Positions 12,142-38,339 of a stretch of DNA of 52,500 bases are shown piece after piece. The notes under the pieces were generated by a model, which was not told the origin of the DNA, ran no database searches, and saw only the letters and a list, made by a program, of their open reading frames with translations. The position numbers and the translations under genes were made by a program. How positions within the stretch are numbered: the stretch's first letter is position 1; the number at the start of each line of letters is the position of its first letter. Source of the DNA: Glandiceps talaboti (taxonomy: Eukaryota; Hemichordata; Enteropneusta; Spengelidae); assembly GCF_964340395.1 (NCBI RefSeq), contig NC_135551.1, positions 14,963,503 through 15,016,002 on the forward strand, written 5' to 3'.

Positions 12142-12552
12142 GACATGCAGCCATCCAGGTGTTGCAAGATGCAAACCGAACTGAATAATAATTATACAAT
12201 GAAATGTATATGCACAAACAATTTCCAAAATATGAAATTTAAACATCGTCTATTGTTAGTTTTCATAGATTATTTGCTTGTATTCCACCATGTGTGCTTT
12301 CAGCAAATTAATTTGAAAACTATTCTACAACTTAAGAGAGCTATCATCTTCCATATAACTTGAATGTTACTAGTATCTGACTTGTCAGTGAACAAAAGGT
12401 CACGGTCGAGACATAACTCCAGTTGGTAAACAATATATGTACATATCAATCAGATAATTCTAACATCTAGTGTGCTCAATTTTGTGTATGTGCAATCGGA
12501 CTAGAGTGAAGCTTTAATGGTTGAAAATTCCAAATGTAACAATTAGCAGAAC

Positions 12553-13251
12553 TTATCTTGGTTGTCTCAAATCTTCATCTGCTTTCAGGTTGCTGTCAAT
12601 TTTGTGAAAGATGTTTGAAATTTCTTGATTTTCGGTCATTGGTGCATCCATATATCCTTTTAGCTGAAAGGACAAACAAATCAAAAGATTAACATTAAAA
12701 CAATAGGATATGTACTCAAGATATATGCTCTTCTGTTGCATCCAAAGATAGACAATGACACAATAGGTGTATATTATTCTATAATATTCATATTTTCATA
12801 GATATCAGTTCAAGTACGTGCTTGTGCCAGTTGTTGTAAGGGTCGACAACTTTATTGTACTCAACGCTGCACACGGCACTTTGTTTAGTCCAGGCGCGGG
12901 AATTTTTTAAAAATGGTGGCAACTTGGACAAGCACATGTGAAGCCCACGCACTAAATTCTTTTTAACCTTGCTAGTTTGCACTAAAAAACTACACACATG
13001 GGGGATTTTGGGGGGTTTACAGTAGTTATGCAAGAAAATAAATGGACAGAATTTTGCTGGCGTAAAGTTTGAACGAAACAATCGAAAATTCGGTACCAAT
13101 TAACACCGTGATATTGCGTATACTGGTTATGCTAGTAAAAGTGGCTAGAAAAGTTGTGCAAGGTGTGGACGTACGGACTTGTAACCCGTGTGAGAATAAC
13201 AAAAGTCAAAATAGTGACCGTCAAAACAACTTGCACTAATGACTAACTTCC

Positions 13252-13298
<47 letters not shown>

Positions 13299-13826
13299 AT
13301 ACAACCGTTAAAGGATAAACCATAGACAGTAGAGGGGAGACTACTGTCTATGGTTAAACGAACGCGAAAAACCCGTGGGAGGAAAGACTTCACCACGACA
13401 AGTTCAAAGAATTTATCTTTTTCGTGGCTCCCGCCATGGAAGTATAACCCCCGAAAAAGTCACGTAGGGACGAAATTTGCTCGCAGCGCCAGAAAGTGTT
13501 TTCCGTTTACACCAGTCTCACCTTATTAATAGTGACTTCTTGTACGATATCCAGATATATGGTTTGGTATTACACTTTATATACTAGTATGTAGTGCATC
13601 GATATTCTGAGATATCTTGAGCGACGACGTGACTAGTACGCGTACGTTCACTCACTTGGTTCAGCTTGTTCGGTATCCGGTTTAGTTCTGCGTGGGATGG
13701 AACTTTCCACTCAATCCTTGGTAGTCGATGAGGGCGTTGGTCACATGGTGACCACTGGTACACTTCAAACAGCAAACCGGAAAACTGACTGGAAAAAATG
13801 TTGTGTGTGTCAACAAGACAAACCAT
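12553..13826 (-). CDS. Possible two-exon gene of unknown function, 93 residues
   Basis: I do not recognise this. Exon A (13656-13826) opens with ATG, runs 57 codons and ends in a strong donor (CAA|GTGAGT). Exon B (12553-12663) follows a good polypyrimidine acceptor (TTTGTCCTTTCAG) and continues in phase 0 for 36 codons to TAA. The joined product is rich in polar helical sequence from about residue 45 on (HAELNRIPNKLNQ, then LKGYMDAPMTENQEISNIFH), suggesting a small helical or coiled-coil protein. The start is uncertain. The ATG context is weak, an alternative acceptor (TTTTTTCCAG) lies 31 bases into the exon, and a different frame is also open over the same DNA. More upstream exons are possible. 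Frame and splice agreement favour a real gene; no family evidence supports it. Confidence 0.45.
13254..13301. repeat. (AAAT)n microsatellite
   Basis: About 12 units of AAAT, in the intron of the possible 12.5-13.8 kb gene. Confidence 0.95.
13318..13355. repeat. Perfect 15-bp stem with 8-base loop
   Basis: AACCATAGACAGTAG and its exact reverse complement are separated by AGGGGAGA. A related arrangement occurs at 48852-48899. Confidence 0.9.
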
Positions 13827-14589
13827 GTGTCCGCTGACTTCAGTATATAAGTGTCCAAAATGTATTGTCCAAAACGAACGAACTCATAAGTTTGTGTATT
13901 GACCTTGTGCGACATAACCACTTTTACTCCATCTTGTCTGTACATATACAAAAATGTCACTATCAATCATGATCCCGGAACCGATAGAACTAAAGGCCTT
14001 ATGGTAATAAAACTATTTATTTCGATATGATATAAGTTAATGATATAATATGAAGTTAAAAGTAAATACAGAACTAAATAAAATGGAGGGACACTATAAG
14101 TTTATTACATATGTCATTAAAAGCAAAAGTATTAATTAAATACATACGTACTAAACACGTATACATACTTCTTGTGTTTCTTTAGACCGCCGACCCATAT
14201 GAAAAGTTTACAAAAACAATGTAGTGTAAAATATAATTCTGTCGTACAGATAGCAAAAGTGAGAGAAAAATATATAAATAGTTATATAGTATTATTTACT
14301 TTGGAAGTCCTCATCTTTCCATAGCTTTATATACATATTTCAACAAATTGAGCAAGATGTCTGACACAACAGTACTTAAAATTTGCAACTTTTTATTCAG
14401 TCATTTTAAAGACCCTTTTATTTTGCATCGAGCGAGCATATTGCATGGCGCGTTCGTTCCTCCTAATTGTCTGGCTAAATGCGATACAATTCGTCTACAT
14501 TGTACGCAGCTACATCGTTGGGGGCGGGCTTTCTATAAACTTTGTGATTTTCTGGGGGGGGGGGGATATTCCCTGCTTAGCAAAGCAAA

Positions 14590-15030
14590 TGGGGTCTTCA
14601 TCGGCCCGGCTAGAAACAATTAATTATGCCCAACGTAAGTTCACCCACGGGGGGGGGGGGTAACACCTGGAACGCCCTGCCTGACAACTTAAAAACAGCA
14701 GAGAAGATTAAAACCTTTACAAAACATATTGGGGTGCCCAACGCATGTAACTACACACTACATAGTAACCTATATCTTCACCTGTCTTACGCCTTACTGT
14801 TATACTAATTAGTTTGCATTTTACTGTTCAACCTGTAAACTTTTGATATATTTTCTTGTCAGTTCCACTTTCTTTTCCAACTGTACGTCAACTGTGTAAC
14901 CTTTTTTCATCTACCCTTTTGTTAACTGTTTTGAATTTCATTCTATTTTTAATTATTATGTTGTATGATTGTTAATGTAGTGATGTTTGAGGGCCTCAAT
15001 GGAAAGAAGTCTTTCATTTACTTTAGTTCA
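14590..15030 (+). mobile_element. LINE 3' end relic
   Basis: The translation around 14600-14645 (ETINYAQRKFTHGG) and, after a run of 12 G that breaks the frame, TWNALPDNLKTAEKIKTFTK (about 14665-14727) matches the short C-terminal tail that follows the reverse transcriptase in CR1/L2-like LINEs (the WNxLP motif). A T-rich 3' region ending near GAGGGCCTCAATGGAAAG follows. The relic is 5'-truncated and dead. The stretch 13970-14590 upstream holds only short G runs and no gene. Confidence 0.7.
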
Positions 15031-15372
15031 GCCTGAATATATTGCATGTGGATTTAGACGTGGTGGGGGCGGCGTAGTGTTCGTAATGGAATAGACATAT
15101 TATATTTAGTACGCATTGGGCAGGACGAATTAGGGATAGTCCGGTGGTGACGAGATCTCGCGAGGTTTAAGCATTAACCAGTGCTCTTTCTTCCTTGTTA
15201 GTGCATGTTTGAGTAATGTAATCACCCAACTGAACCCGGCTAATTATACGATTAGGAGTGACTGTTTTAATTTTGATAAGAGAAGAATACACGAGATGTC
15301 TCCCTTACGGGAGGTAAAAATACGTCTTGAGCAAACATATCCAAGTTTACAGGAGTTTCTTGTAGATATTTG

Positions 15373-23502
<8,130 letters not shown>

Positions 23503-23997
23503 CCTATGCACCTATAGACAAAGAAAGTACTGGTGATAGTATCGTTCCAATTTAATCTGCTTTTTCAATTAGAGATCTTTGATATAAATCAAGAGGTTCG
23601 CTCCAACAGAATTTTCACTTTAGCATGAAAATATGGATGAGAATTGTTATTTATTTATTGTTCATTTCAATTTCTTATAATAACTCGTTAAATATTTTAC
23701 TTTTTATAGTGTGTTGTGGTAAAGAAAAACAGTGATTCTTTTTAGATTGTATCACTGTCTTCAGAACACATGATTTCTATGAACTTTGTATAGGAAGGAG
23801 GAGAGTAAAAGTAACGTGGAATATACTTATTTCGTTATTGATTTGAAAATTTACATTTTAGTAGAAAATGAAATTCGTCCTCGACCTCATGAAGGTCACA
23901 GAGAGTACATATCCTATCACCACGGTCTACATTATACATACTTACCTGGCACAGGGGTTAACCATGATCAAATATATACAACTACCACATAACAAAG

Positions 23998-23998
<1 letters not shown>

Positions 23999-24071
<73 letters not shown>
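23999..24071. repeat. (ATTG)n microsatellite
   Basis: About 18 perfect ATTG units. 23520-23998 upstream shows no feature I can support. Confidence 0.97.
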
Positions 24072-24146
24072 CCAATCAACCAAATTAACATTACTGTGCC
24101 TTTTTACTTCTTTAAAAAAAAAACAAAAAAAAACCAACAACAACAT

Positions 24147-24191
24147 TTGCTAAACATCACAGGCCAAGTCTAGGACTGTGATGTTTAGCAA
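24147..24191. repeat. Perfect 16-bp stem, 13-base loop
   Basis: TTGCTAAACATCACAG and its exact reverse complement. The stem is shorter than usual for an animal pre-microRNA. No coding context. Confidence 0.9.
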
Positions 24192-24699
24192 GTGTTTTTC
24201 TGTAACTCAATAAAACTTAAACCAAAAATCAATAATGTTTTTTTTTTTAACAGTTTGGTAATGTACGTCCATTAGGAAAGAATAGGCATAGAGAAACAAT
24301 TTCTCTGACAATCACTGTACTTAAAATCTCTCCAAACTTGACTATATGAAAGCTTGTTCGTAAAAAGAAATTTAGGGATTCACCATTTTGTTTTCAAAGA
24401 AAACCTTGAGTTAACGCAGTCCGACGTTGGCGGCCATATTGGATTTAAACAGAGAATAATCTATGTTTTTTAGTTTCCTTGAACGTAACAGAAAAAGTTT
24501 AAACAGTTTCTATTGCTGGGTGCATACATGTACTACGTCGTTCTTTGTAAAAAAAACTTGTTACACATGAGGAATTACTATGTCAAGTCCTGCCTGCACA
24601 TGCGTTTCACGATTTCCCATATATTTATGCAGAGTAACTTAAATTTTCAAATACTGCTAGATATAGATAATATTCAAATAACAGACTTTGTAAATTGTT

Positions 24700-24700
<1 letters not shown>

Positions 24701-24782
<82 letters not shown>
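24701..24782. repeat. (CA)n microsatellite
   Basis: About 41 perfect CA units. The flanking 24200-24690 and 24790-25940 show no feature I can support. Confidence 0.97.
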
Positions 24783-24785
<3 letters not shown>

Positions 24786-25951
24786 TGTGGTATGCAATTT
24801 TTCTCCTGCGTTCGGAAAAATACAGTTCGAACTTTAACCCGTATTGTGTTTGTGGTATTTGTTACACTCAGTCGAAAGTCCATATCTCAATCAACATTTT
24901 TAAAGTTGTTGGCGTAAATAATAAACATTACAGGTGTTCAAGAGTTGTAAATACAGAATAAATTTACCTTTCATGTTTTTATCTCATGAATACCTACAAC
25001 TGTTACACTGACTGACATTGGCAGATAAGGAAACACTAAACGTGCTTGAATCGTTAAACTTTGCACCTTTGCTGTTTCATTATATGTTGCCAAGGTTCGC
25101 TCCATTCGGCTTATTTCAATCAACAGCTGTATGCGGGTCTAGCATGTAGATCAATTTTACATGATTAGTACCTGGCTTTTGTTTACCAGTGTATTGAGAG
25201 ATGCCATATTGAGCCAACCGAGAGTGGAGGGTTGGTGTCAATATATTTTAAAGGAGATGACAGCACTTCTTCAACGTACAACATTGGATCAACAATATTC
25301 ACACCAACAAATCAACCTGTGGGACATTCATGACTACAGCTGTACTAAGTAATTTAAACACAGCACGTGAAACGACGTCCCAAAGTGATACCCATATATG
25401 TTGCTCACCTGTTTGTGTTGACCTATTCGGTCATTTCAGATCTGGAACTATACTTTTAACCCTTGTCGTTCATATGAATGTCTAATATTTGGCGAACATA
25501 TACCACCGCCGACGGGGAGTACATTTCTGGGAAATGGTAAGCTATTCTACGTACTGATGACTCCGTTGAAATGCGGTCAATGATCTTTATATGGCAGCTG
25601 CATGAATAAATATATACCAGATGTGTGGCGAATACTGTGAAATTTGCAGCACTTTCTGTCGCTCACTTCTCCATGTTATTTCGCCAACTTAACGACTAAT
25701 TTACCTTGGCGCTGTTTTTTATTTTTATTATAAATTTTGCTAGGGTATGTGGATCAGAGTGTTATTAATTTTGATATTGTTGTATTTTTGTTTTGAAAAT
25801 TGCTTCGGCCTAAATAGTAATTGAGTCTTCCAATACTTAAGTGATAGCGTGATGATGTGTATTATATATAAAAGGGAGTACATAGACGAACGCAATATAC
25901 ACACAGTGCTGCCTAAATTAACCTTTTCAGTTTTTAAACTAGGGTCAGTCA

Positions 25952-26505
<554 letters not shown>

Positions 26506-27300
26506 GTACATGTCTGTGTGTGTCTGTTTTTCTGTGTCATCGTTTTCTCTAAAACAGCTGACTACGAAATTTGGTGCACAAATCCTTTGGAAATATAGCT
26601 TCTAGTATGATGCCTTATTTGCATAATTAATGTTTTTTCAATAAATCACATTTCAAATTGAATATAATTTGGTACATAATCAAAACATGTCACATGTCAT
26701 GAAAACCTTGTTGCTGTAGCTTTCAGTTTTAATGAGTCATTTACATTAACTAATGATTTTCAGTAAGTAGGCTATATTTTAAGAATGCACTCTTCAAATT
26801 CAATTGACTTTGGTACATACTTCAACCGCAACTAATTGCACATATATTCAGTTACATTCAATAATTAATGTGTATGGGAACGAAAATCTAAAGACTTTGC
26901 TTCTTACAGAAGGCATTGAGTTTATATCTGGTATTTTCCATTGTATAATTTACAACGATATTCGTCACTTCCTTTGTAACAATATAATATAAGGTTCTCT
27001 TCAAATCTGTTTTTAAGTATGTTGTACTACAATACAGTGCACCATTACTAAACTACATGTAGAGTACGTTAAAATCACTATAGCCACCTTATCATTCCGT
27101 ATAGTATTATACTAGGGAACCAGGTAAGGTGTTATGCTTATCAAAATTACACTTACAGATGTCTCATTTATTTCTTTACATTCTCGCAGTACAATATGAT
27201 TTTCTTCCTGCATTACTATACACAGCAATTTACGCCAAATTACGCAATTTTCACGATGGAGTCGAAAATACTACATGCCTATTTTTTCGAACATCTTCTA
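26506..27300. other. Probable dispersed repeat flank, no gene
   Basis: Sequence of the type ACGAAATTTGGTGCACAAAT and repeated TTTGGTACATA follows the array. This resembles the microsatellite-associated repeats near 2460 and 51300. No coding signal. Confidence 0.45.
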
Positions 27301-27397
27301 ACCCCCCCCCCCCCTGAATTAAATGGCGTATCCTTTACGCTGTTGTCAAACCCACTGCGTACTTACGAACGCGCAGTGTCACCACATGTACGTAAGC

Positions 27398-27565
27398 CAC
27401 ATCCCATCACACCACACCACACCACATCACATCACACCACACCACACCACATTGTATCACATTATATCACATCACATCACATAACACCACACCACACCAC
27501 ACCACACCACATCACACCACACCACACCACACCACACCACACCACATCACACCACGTACACCACA
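27398..27565. repeat. ACACC/ACATC pentamer array
   Basis: Irregular mixture of ACACC and ACATC units, about 165 bp, preceded at 27301 by a C14 run. Confidence 0.95.
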
Positions 27566-29590
27566 TTATATCACATTGTATAAATGTACCTGAATTAGGG
27601 GATTTACTCACCTTCACAGACACATGTAATATTCGGAACTTAAATCAGTGTGATGTATCTTGGCAGGGAAACAAAACTCTTATATGTACAAAAGCAACGG
27701 GAAATCCACTCTAAAGATAGACATGTTAATAAATTTAAGGGATGTATACGTCACAAGCAAGTATTGTTTACTTCCATTTCGTCAGTCAGGGTAAAGTTGT
27801 AATATTTAGTGTAAATGCCACCAGTGTAAATGCCACCGGTGGTGTTTTAGTAGAGTTTCGATGATAGCGACACTGCTGGAAATGTAAATGCATGTCTGGT
27901 ATCAAAACAAAAAGGACTTGTCTTTACACTGTGAGTTAAATTCCATAAGGAAAGACATCTATCTAAATATGTGGTACATGCACCTAAGCTCTAAAACACA
28001 CATTGAACACCCTTCATGTCTTTTGTACACAAGAATTTCCAAGACAAATCATACGACCCCAAACTTTGTTCAGGTTACACCTTATGAACTGTCATCATTA
28101 ATACAGGATCCAAACAGCACTCATAGTTTGAGGTTAGATTCAATCAGAATCAGTGTGAATTTCCCGCCGAAAATATAAGCAGAAGAATGGATTTTATGAC
28201 TATTTGTCTTTGACGTTTTCTCTGACGTTCGCCATCACCAAACATTATATGCACCACTAAAACAACTCCAGTTATTCAAACAGCGAATCACTGGTAAAAA
28301 TGACTGAACCTGCCTATACCATTTAGTGGTGATTCACCATGCTATTGATGGTATAAACGTCAGCTTACCACCAATGGCACAGGAGATAAAACGACAACAT
28401 ATCTACACTTGATCAATACTTTAGCATCATTCTATGATACGACTGGTGAGAAACACCAAAGCGGGAGTTTTGAAATAGCCCTAATCATTTTATATGTTGA
28501 ACGAATCTGACAGGAATTCAAGGCTCGTATCATGAAAGCTTTCACCATGATCATTCTGAAATACTATCTGCGTATATTACACACTTTTATCGGGCACATT
28601 GATAAATTAACTACGTGTGGATATCGAATAAGTAAACAATGTTAGTGCAACCCTATCCCACTACACACGAAATGGGACTATTGTCCCATGTGAGTGTCTG
28701 CCATCTCCACGTGCAACATTTCAAAAGTGCCTGTAGTTGTCCTGTTCACCCTGGCCAAGCATTAGCTCTTGAAAGCTCCCAGTACGTACAAAAACAAATA
28801 TGAAATCGATGTAAAAAATTTAAATTGAGTGGCGATTTTGAATAAAAAAGATAACTGATGGCACATTGCTGAGAAAAAATAACCTGACAACTAATCGAAA
28901 ATCTATAACAAATGTGTTAACGCATTCATATCTTTGGATCTGAATGTGAACCTAAAAATATTTTTCAGTGGATACCTGACCTGGCCTGTACCCTCATTTT
29001 GTACTGACCGAAATTGTACCGCACAATATAGCCGGTTTTCAACAGTGGACATCTGTATGCCGTATTCATCAATAAATTTGAAAATGAAAGCATCATATTG
29101 AACCAGAAGGACTCAATACACTCCTTTGCGTAGATCATGTTGCGTTCAATAAATCTTTCAACTCTTAGTTTGCACATCTTTTTACATATATTTCAAGGTC
29201 AAAGGTCTCGAACTCAATAGAAAGTTCATCTGTGATATCATGGGTGCAAGTTAACACTCAAATAAGGTCTCTATCTGAATTTCACTTAACGTTGGCTGCC
29301 ATTCGGCCATAATCACAAGCTCGAGAATAAAAATTAAATGGATATGAAGACGATAGAATCTAAGAATGTAACAGTTGTGCCAAATATCAGAGATCAGCCA
29401 ATGCATGTCAGGTGTACACTATGAATATCTTTGGCTTTTGACCTTGAACATATAGGTTGAAGTCTAAGGTCAAGGTCTCATGAGAATGTTCACCATACAG
29501 AAAATCATGTCTCCATTCAGTCACATAAAAGTAGTGTATTTCTACGAAGACTTTTTTAAATAATAAATTTTTATTGGGCTTATTACAAAG
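27566..29590. other. Unannotated 2-kb stretch
   Basis: Scattered open frames up to 96 codons (27888-28178) have no recognisable motif or splice context. I see no RNA gene or transposon. Confidence 0.4.
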
Positions 29591-29605
29591 ATTACAACCT
29601 TTCTT

Positions 29606-29888
<283 letters not shown>

Positions 29889-29979
29889 GTCTGGTTGCTC
29901 TCGAAAAAAATTGTTGTCATGGTGGTTGATAAAAATCCTCCCCAGAAATCAAATGGTTTACCGCGTTACTGACACCCAT

Positions 29980-30830
29980 TTTATGTGTCAAGTGGAACTC
30001 AGCTTTTCGGAGTTAAAGCCTATGAGTAACCTAGATAGAAGCTGCCTTAATAAAACAAGGTTAACAAACAATCAGGTGCACCAACCTTTTACTGTCATAC
30101 TGGTATTAAACATTTCAACCCTATGTATTATTAAATTTTGTAATTTTAGAATGATACTGGTTTTTCAAGATGTGAAAGTATTGCCAAGATAGCCTTTAAG
30201 AAATGCCTTACAAGACTCTTAAAAGTAATTATCTCTCCAACTCTCCCCGTGCCTATGATGCACAACCATCAGATGTGCTGACCTTTAACCTAATGAATTC
30301 ATTTAACGTTTTTAAGAACATATTACAACCCTATTTATAAAGAATAGTTTATGATGATGTTGTTTTGTTAAGGTGAAGGTTATTACCTTCAAGAATTTGA
30401 GTAGCATAAACAATTAATTCGGCATTACTGGTACACATGTCCAGAGTTTCTAGGGGATGCCCCTTTGACCCCCCCCCCCCTCCACCACTGCCAATCCCAA
30501 TCTAAAGCTCTACCCCATACCTCTTACTGTGAAGATGCTAGTAAACTTTGCAGGTTTTTACTTTTTTTTTTACTATTTCAACCCTATGCAGTTGCTTTGT
30601 ACATGTTGATGCTGTCTTGCAAAGGTTGGACATTATTGTTTTAAAGAGTCTCAATATCCTGAAATTGGCTTTAAGTGCCAAACAACTCCTAGCCCCCCCC
30701 CCCCCCACCGTGAGAGGTTACATATTCCCATCTCAAGCTTCCCTCTATACCTTTACTGTCAAGATGCTATTAAACTCCTTTTTGAATATATTTACCTGTT
30801 GTAGTCGCTAATTTCGTTTGGCGTTATATT
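29980..30830. repeat. Dispersed repeat, copy 1, with internal duplication
   Basis: Aligns in order with 51810-52360; shared blocks include CAGATGTGCTGACCTT, ATGTGAAA, TGATGCTGTCTTG and CATATTCCCATCTCAA. Within this copy, 30420-30560 and 30670-30800 repeat each other, each with a poly-C run. There is no coding capacity. Confidence 0.75.
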
Positions 30831-30936
30831 ATTAGGTATTTAGTTAATAAGTTCATTCATAGGAACCCGAGAACCCCCTTCCAATACTTTTTTTTTAAAG
30901 TCTTGTTTACTTACATACCCAATGGTACCAACCTGT

Positions 30937-31030
<94 letters not shown>
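30937..31030. repeat. (AT)n microsatellite
   Basis: About 46 AT units. Confidence 0.97.
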
Positions 31031-31034
<4 letters not shown>

Positions 31035-31261
31035 TAGTGTCAAACTCGTAGAATAGAGTGCTCGATGCTTGGGTAAGCAGGGCGGGAATAATCAAAGTAA
31101 GTTAGTTGGAACTTGAGGTGCTTAGTTGTTACTACGAGTTTCACGCTCAATCCAATTATCAGACAACTGGCAGCTACTCGTGTTACTGTATTTATATGTG
31201 TAATACACAATTAACTTTCAATAAATTCTTTCACACCTTACATGAGTACATCACAGAACAC

Positions 31262-31425
31262 TTGTTGCACAGGGAGGTCAGGAACCATGTTGCAAATAAA
31301 TAAATAAATGTGTACAGAGATAGTTATCCATGAGTTTAACATATTTCATTACCCATGTATAGCTGTTTGTTTGTTTATTTATTTATTTATTTATATATTT
31401 ATTTGTAACATGGTTCCTGGGCTCC
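31262..31425. repeat. Fold-back repeat
   Basis: The left arm CAGGGAGGTCAGGAACCATG, followed by TTGCAAATAAATAAATAAAT, pairs with the right arm ending in AACATGGTTCCTGGGCTCCC. About 80 bp lies between the arms. A short fold-back element or MITE lies upstream of the P450 exon. Confidence 0.75.
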
Positions 31426-31616
31426 CTGTGGTTGTCGTTGTAACCCTCACATAAAGTAATGAAAATGATTCATTTAATTTAATTTACCACTCATGCATGT
31501 TTAAAGTTATTTTAGTAACAATACAGATGAATTCTCATTTGAAGTTTCTTTAGCTACTTATATTTCTGACTTGAAAATGACTGCATCTTACTTTTAATAT
31601 GTAACATTTATCGTAG

Positions 31617-32209
31617 GGCCTGAAACTGTGGTGTTAGCTGTAATGTGGTTTATTACGGAACTGCTGCTGCATCCTGAAATACAGAAGAAAATCCACCAAG
31701 AAATTGATGAAGTCGTTGGTGTTGATCGTCGTCCAGTGTATGCTGATCACGACAATTTACCTTATCTAAAGGCTGCCATGTATGAAACGTTGCGTTTACA
31801 CTCAATAGTACCTCTTAGTTTATTACACCGCACTCTCTGCACCACGTCTGCCAATGGATGTCAAATTCCTGATGACATCATCCCAAATCATTGGGCCATA
31901 AATCACGATCCAGATGTTTTCACAGATCCGTATGTTTATAGACCTGAGCGATTTATTGATCCTAACACGGGTAGATGTGTCTCTTTTAATGAGATGAATT
32001 TTACTCCATTCGGAATGGGTAGAAGAGTATGTCTTGGTGAAAAGTTGGCAAGAATTGAGTACTTCCTGATTGTTGCTAATTTACTACATCAGTTTGAAGT
32101 CACAGTGTCTAAGAGCCATGGTAAACCTTCCATGGAAGCTGCACTTGGTTTAACTTATAGTCCACAGCCTTTCAAGATGATAGTTAAAAGTAGAAATGTA
32201 TGCAAATAA
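31617..32209 (+). CDS. Cytochrome P450 last exon, intact (196 codons)
   Basis: The exon begins after the acceptor TTTATCGTAG inside the I-helix (G-PET, the second half of the AGx[DE]T oxygen-binding motif) and runs to TAA at 32207. Visible motifs in order are ETLR (K-helix ExxR), RPERF (aromatic region) and FTPFGMGRRVCLGEK (haem loop, with the thiolate cysteine). All P450 signature residues are present. The IPDD-IIPNHWAINHDPD segment looks two or three residues shorter than usual. The family resembles microsomal CYP1/CYP2-clan monooxygenases. Earlier exons are not visible within 30 kb except the broken relic at 1460, so this is either the end of a long-intron gene or an orphan fragment. The frame is fully open, which suggests it is recent or functional. 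Confidence 0.9.
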
Positions 32210-32856
32210 CATTATCAATCTTAATCTGGTGTACTGTCTCTGATTTCAGAAAACCATAAAGTCACAACTGCATCATGTGTACATTACCAAAAGGTTGACC
32301 AAGTAAATGAACTGTCATTAAAATGAACAAATAATGAAAGTAAAAAGAAATGCTCCAAATTGTGCAACGACACATTATTATTGCTTAGACTGTTGTTTTC
32401 CTGAGGAAAATATCACATGAATCATGCTACCAAAAATGTATCATACATGGGCAGATCTATACAGCCAACAGGGATTGAAGTAATTCTCATTTATGCCATT
32501 CATTCATTACATAAATACCTTTTATTCATGAAACAAAATTTGCTACACTGTGACCAGTCATTACAGGCTAATCTGCAAATCTATTCTCAACATGGGAATA
32601 TGCGAATCAAATCAGAGATTGTGGCATACCTAATATAGCGTGATAAGGTGACTGAGCCCTCTTGCAAATGTCTAGCACCCAATTAATGATAACAAATAAT
32701 GTCACAGTGACACATTATATGTATGTTGTATATAGATTGACACATTTCCCACAATGCACCATTCAAAATAGCAGGTTTGCAAGTCTCGCTATTGATCTAG
32801 AGAGAATTAGATGTACACCAACCTGACACAAATGTACATTGTCTTTCTTTTGTATC

Positions 32857-32862
32857 AATAAA
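32857..32862 (+). terminator. Poly(A) signal after the P450 exon
   Basis: AATAAA 648 bp after the stop codon, the first canonical one seen downstream on this strand. 32890-33800 beyond it is unannotated apart from the MRPL19 3' flank. Confidence 0.55.
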
Positions 32863-33321
32863 ATATCCCAAAAAATCAAAACTGGTCCTGGTTAATACTA
32901 TTAATGTCTGTACTAAATTATCTTTCTGGTTATATCATTATATGGAACAGTGAACTGTTTTCCATTCCTGAAAACACACTCTTTGACAAATGTTTTGGAG
33001 GATGTGGTAGCCCTCGGTGAAATGACCTGTTTAATTACAGGGCATTAGTAACAAACTCACATAAAAAACAGAATGTCTTATCAAAGGGAACGCCATTGAA
33101 TAACCATTTTTTTTCATTAGAGTATATTATGAAGGTTTTTATTCACCAAAACTGTAGTAATATGGTGCTGGCTTGTTAAATTTACAATTTACCAGTATCC
33201 AGGTATTGAGTCACACTTCTTTGTCCTCGTACATGAATATTTTGGTGTCAAAAATTATAGATTTTTCAGTGTTTTTGTTAGGGTCGTTTAAAACAGGTAC
33301 AATCCATGAGAACTCCCCAAC

Positions 33322-33327
33322 TTTATT
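33322..33327 (-). terminator. MRPL19: Candidate poly(A) signal for MRPL19
   Basis: AATAAA on the minus strand, about 500 bp beyond the stop codon at 33828. Confidence 0.35.
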
Positions 33328-33827
33328 TCCCTGGGCTACCTAGCAAAGTTATGGTACAAGGTTTGGAAATCTTTTACCAGACCACCCCTCTCTGTAACCA
33401 GGGTCCCAAAACCTTGGCAAAACCATTGTATTAATGCTGATATGGGAAGGAAGTGGGTAAAATCCACCTAAGTTCCACAGGTTATTGCTGGGGTTCAATA
33501 CAAAACATTTAGTACATGTTATGGAATTCCGTAAATCTGTCAATTTTACCAGATTTCCCCTCTCTGTTAATGGGACATTAAACCTTAGCAAAAAAAACAC
33601 AGTTTTTTACTTCAATCCTATGATATTCTGGCTCTAAACCAGTCAGTAACATCATTGCAGTGTATCACCACTGGAGTTGTACCTAAACTATTAAACCGTA
33701 TTTTAGACAATCTGATGTTTGATTTTTTTTTTGGCAGCACACATTCTCCTTTTACTTGGCTGTCTTATCTGTAAATTCACAGCTTTCATACAAAAACATT
33801 TCAAATTTGAAAACTATACAATTCCAA

Positions 33828-38338
<4,511 letters not shown>

Positions 38339-38339
38339 A

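Noticed and set aside
27888-28178. 96-codon plus-strand open frame
   Set aside because: No recognisable motif, splice site partner or repeat structure; consistent with chance in AT-rich DNA.
32417-32638. 73-codon frame downstream of the P450 stop
   Set aside because: Lies in the expected P450 3' UTR; composition and lack of motifs suggest chance.
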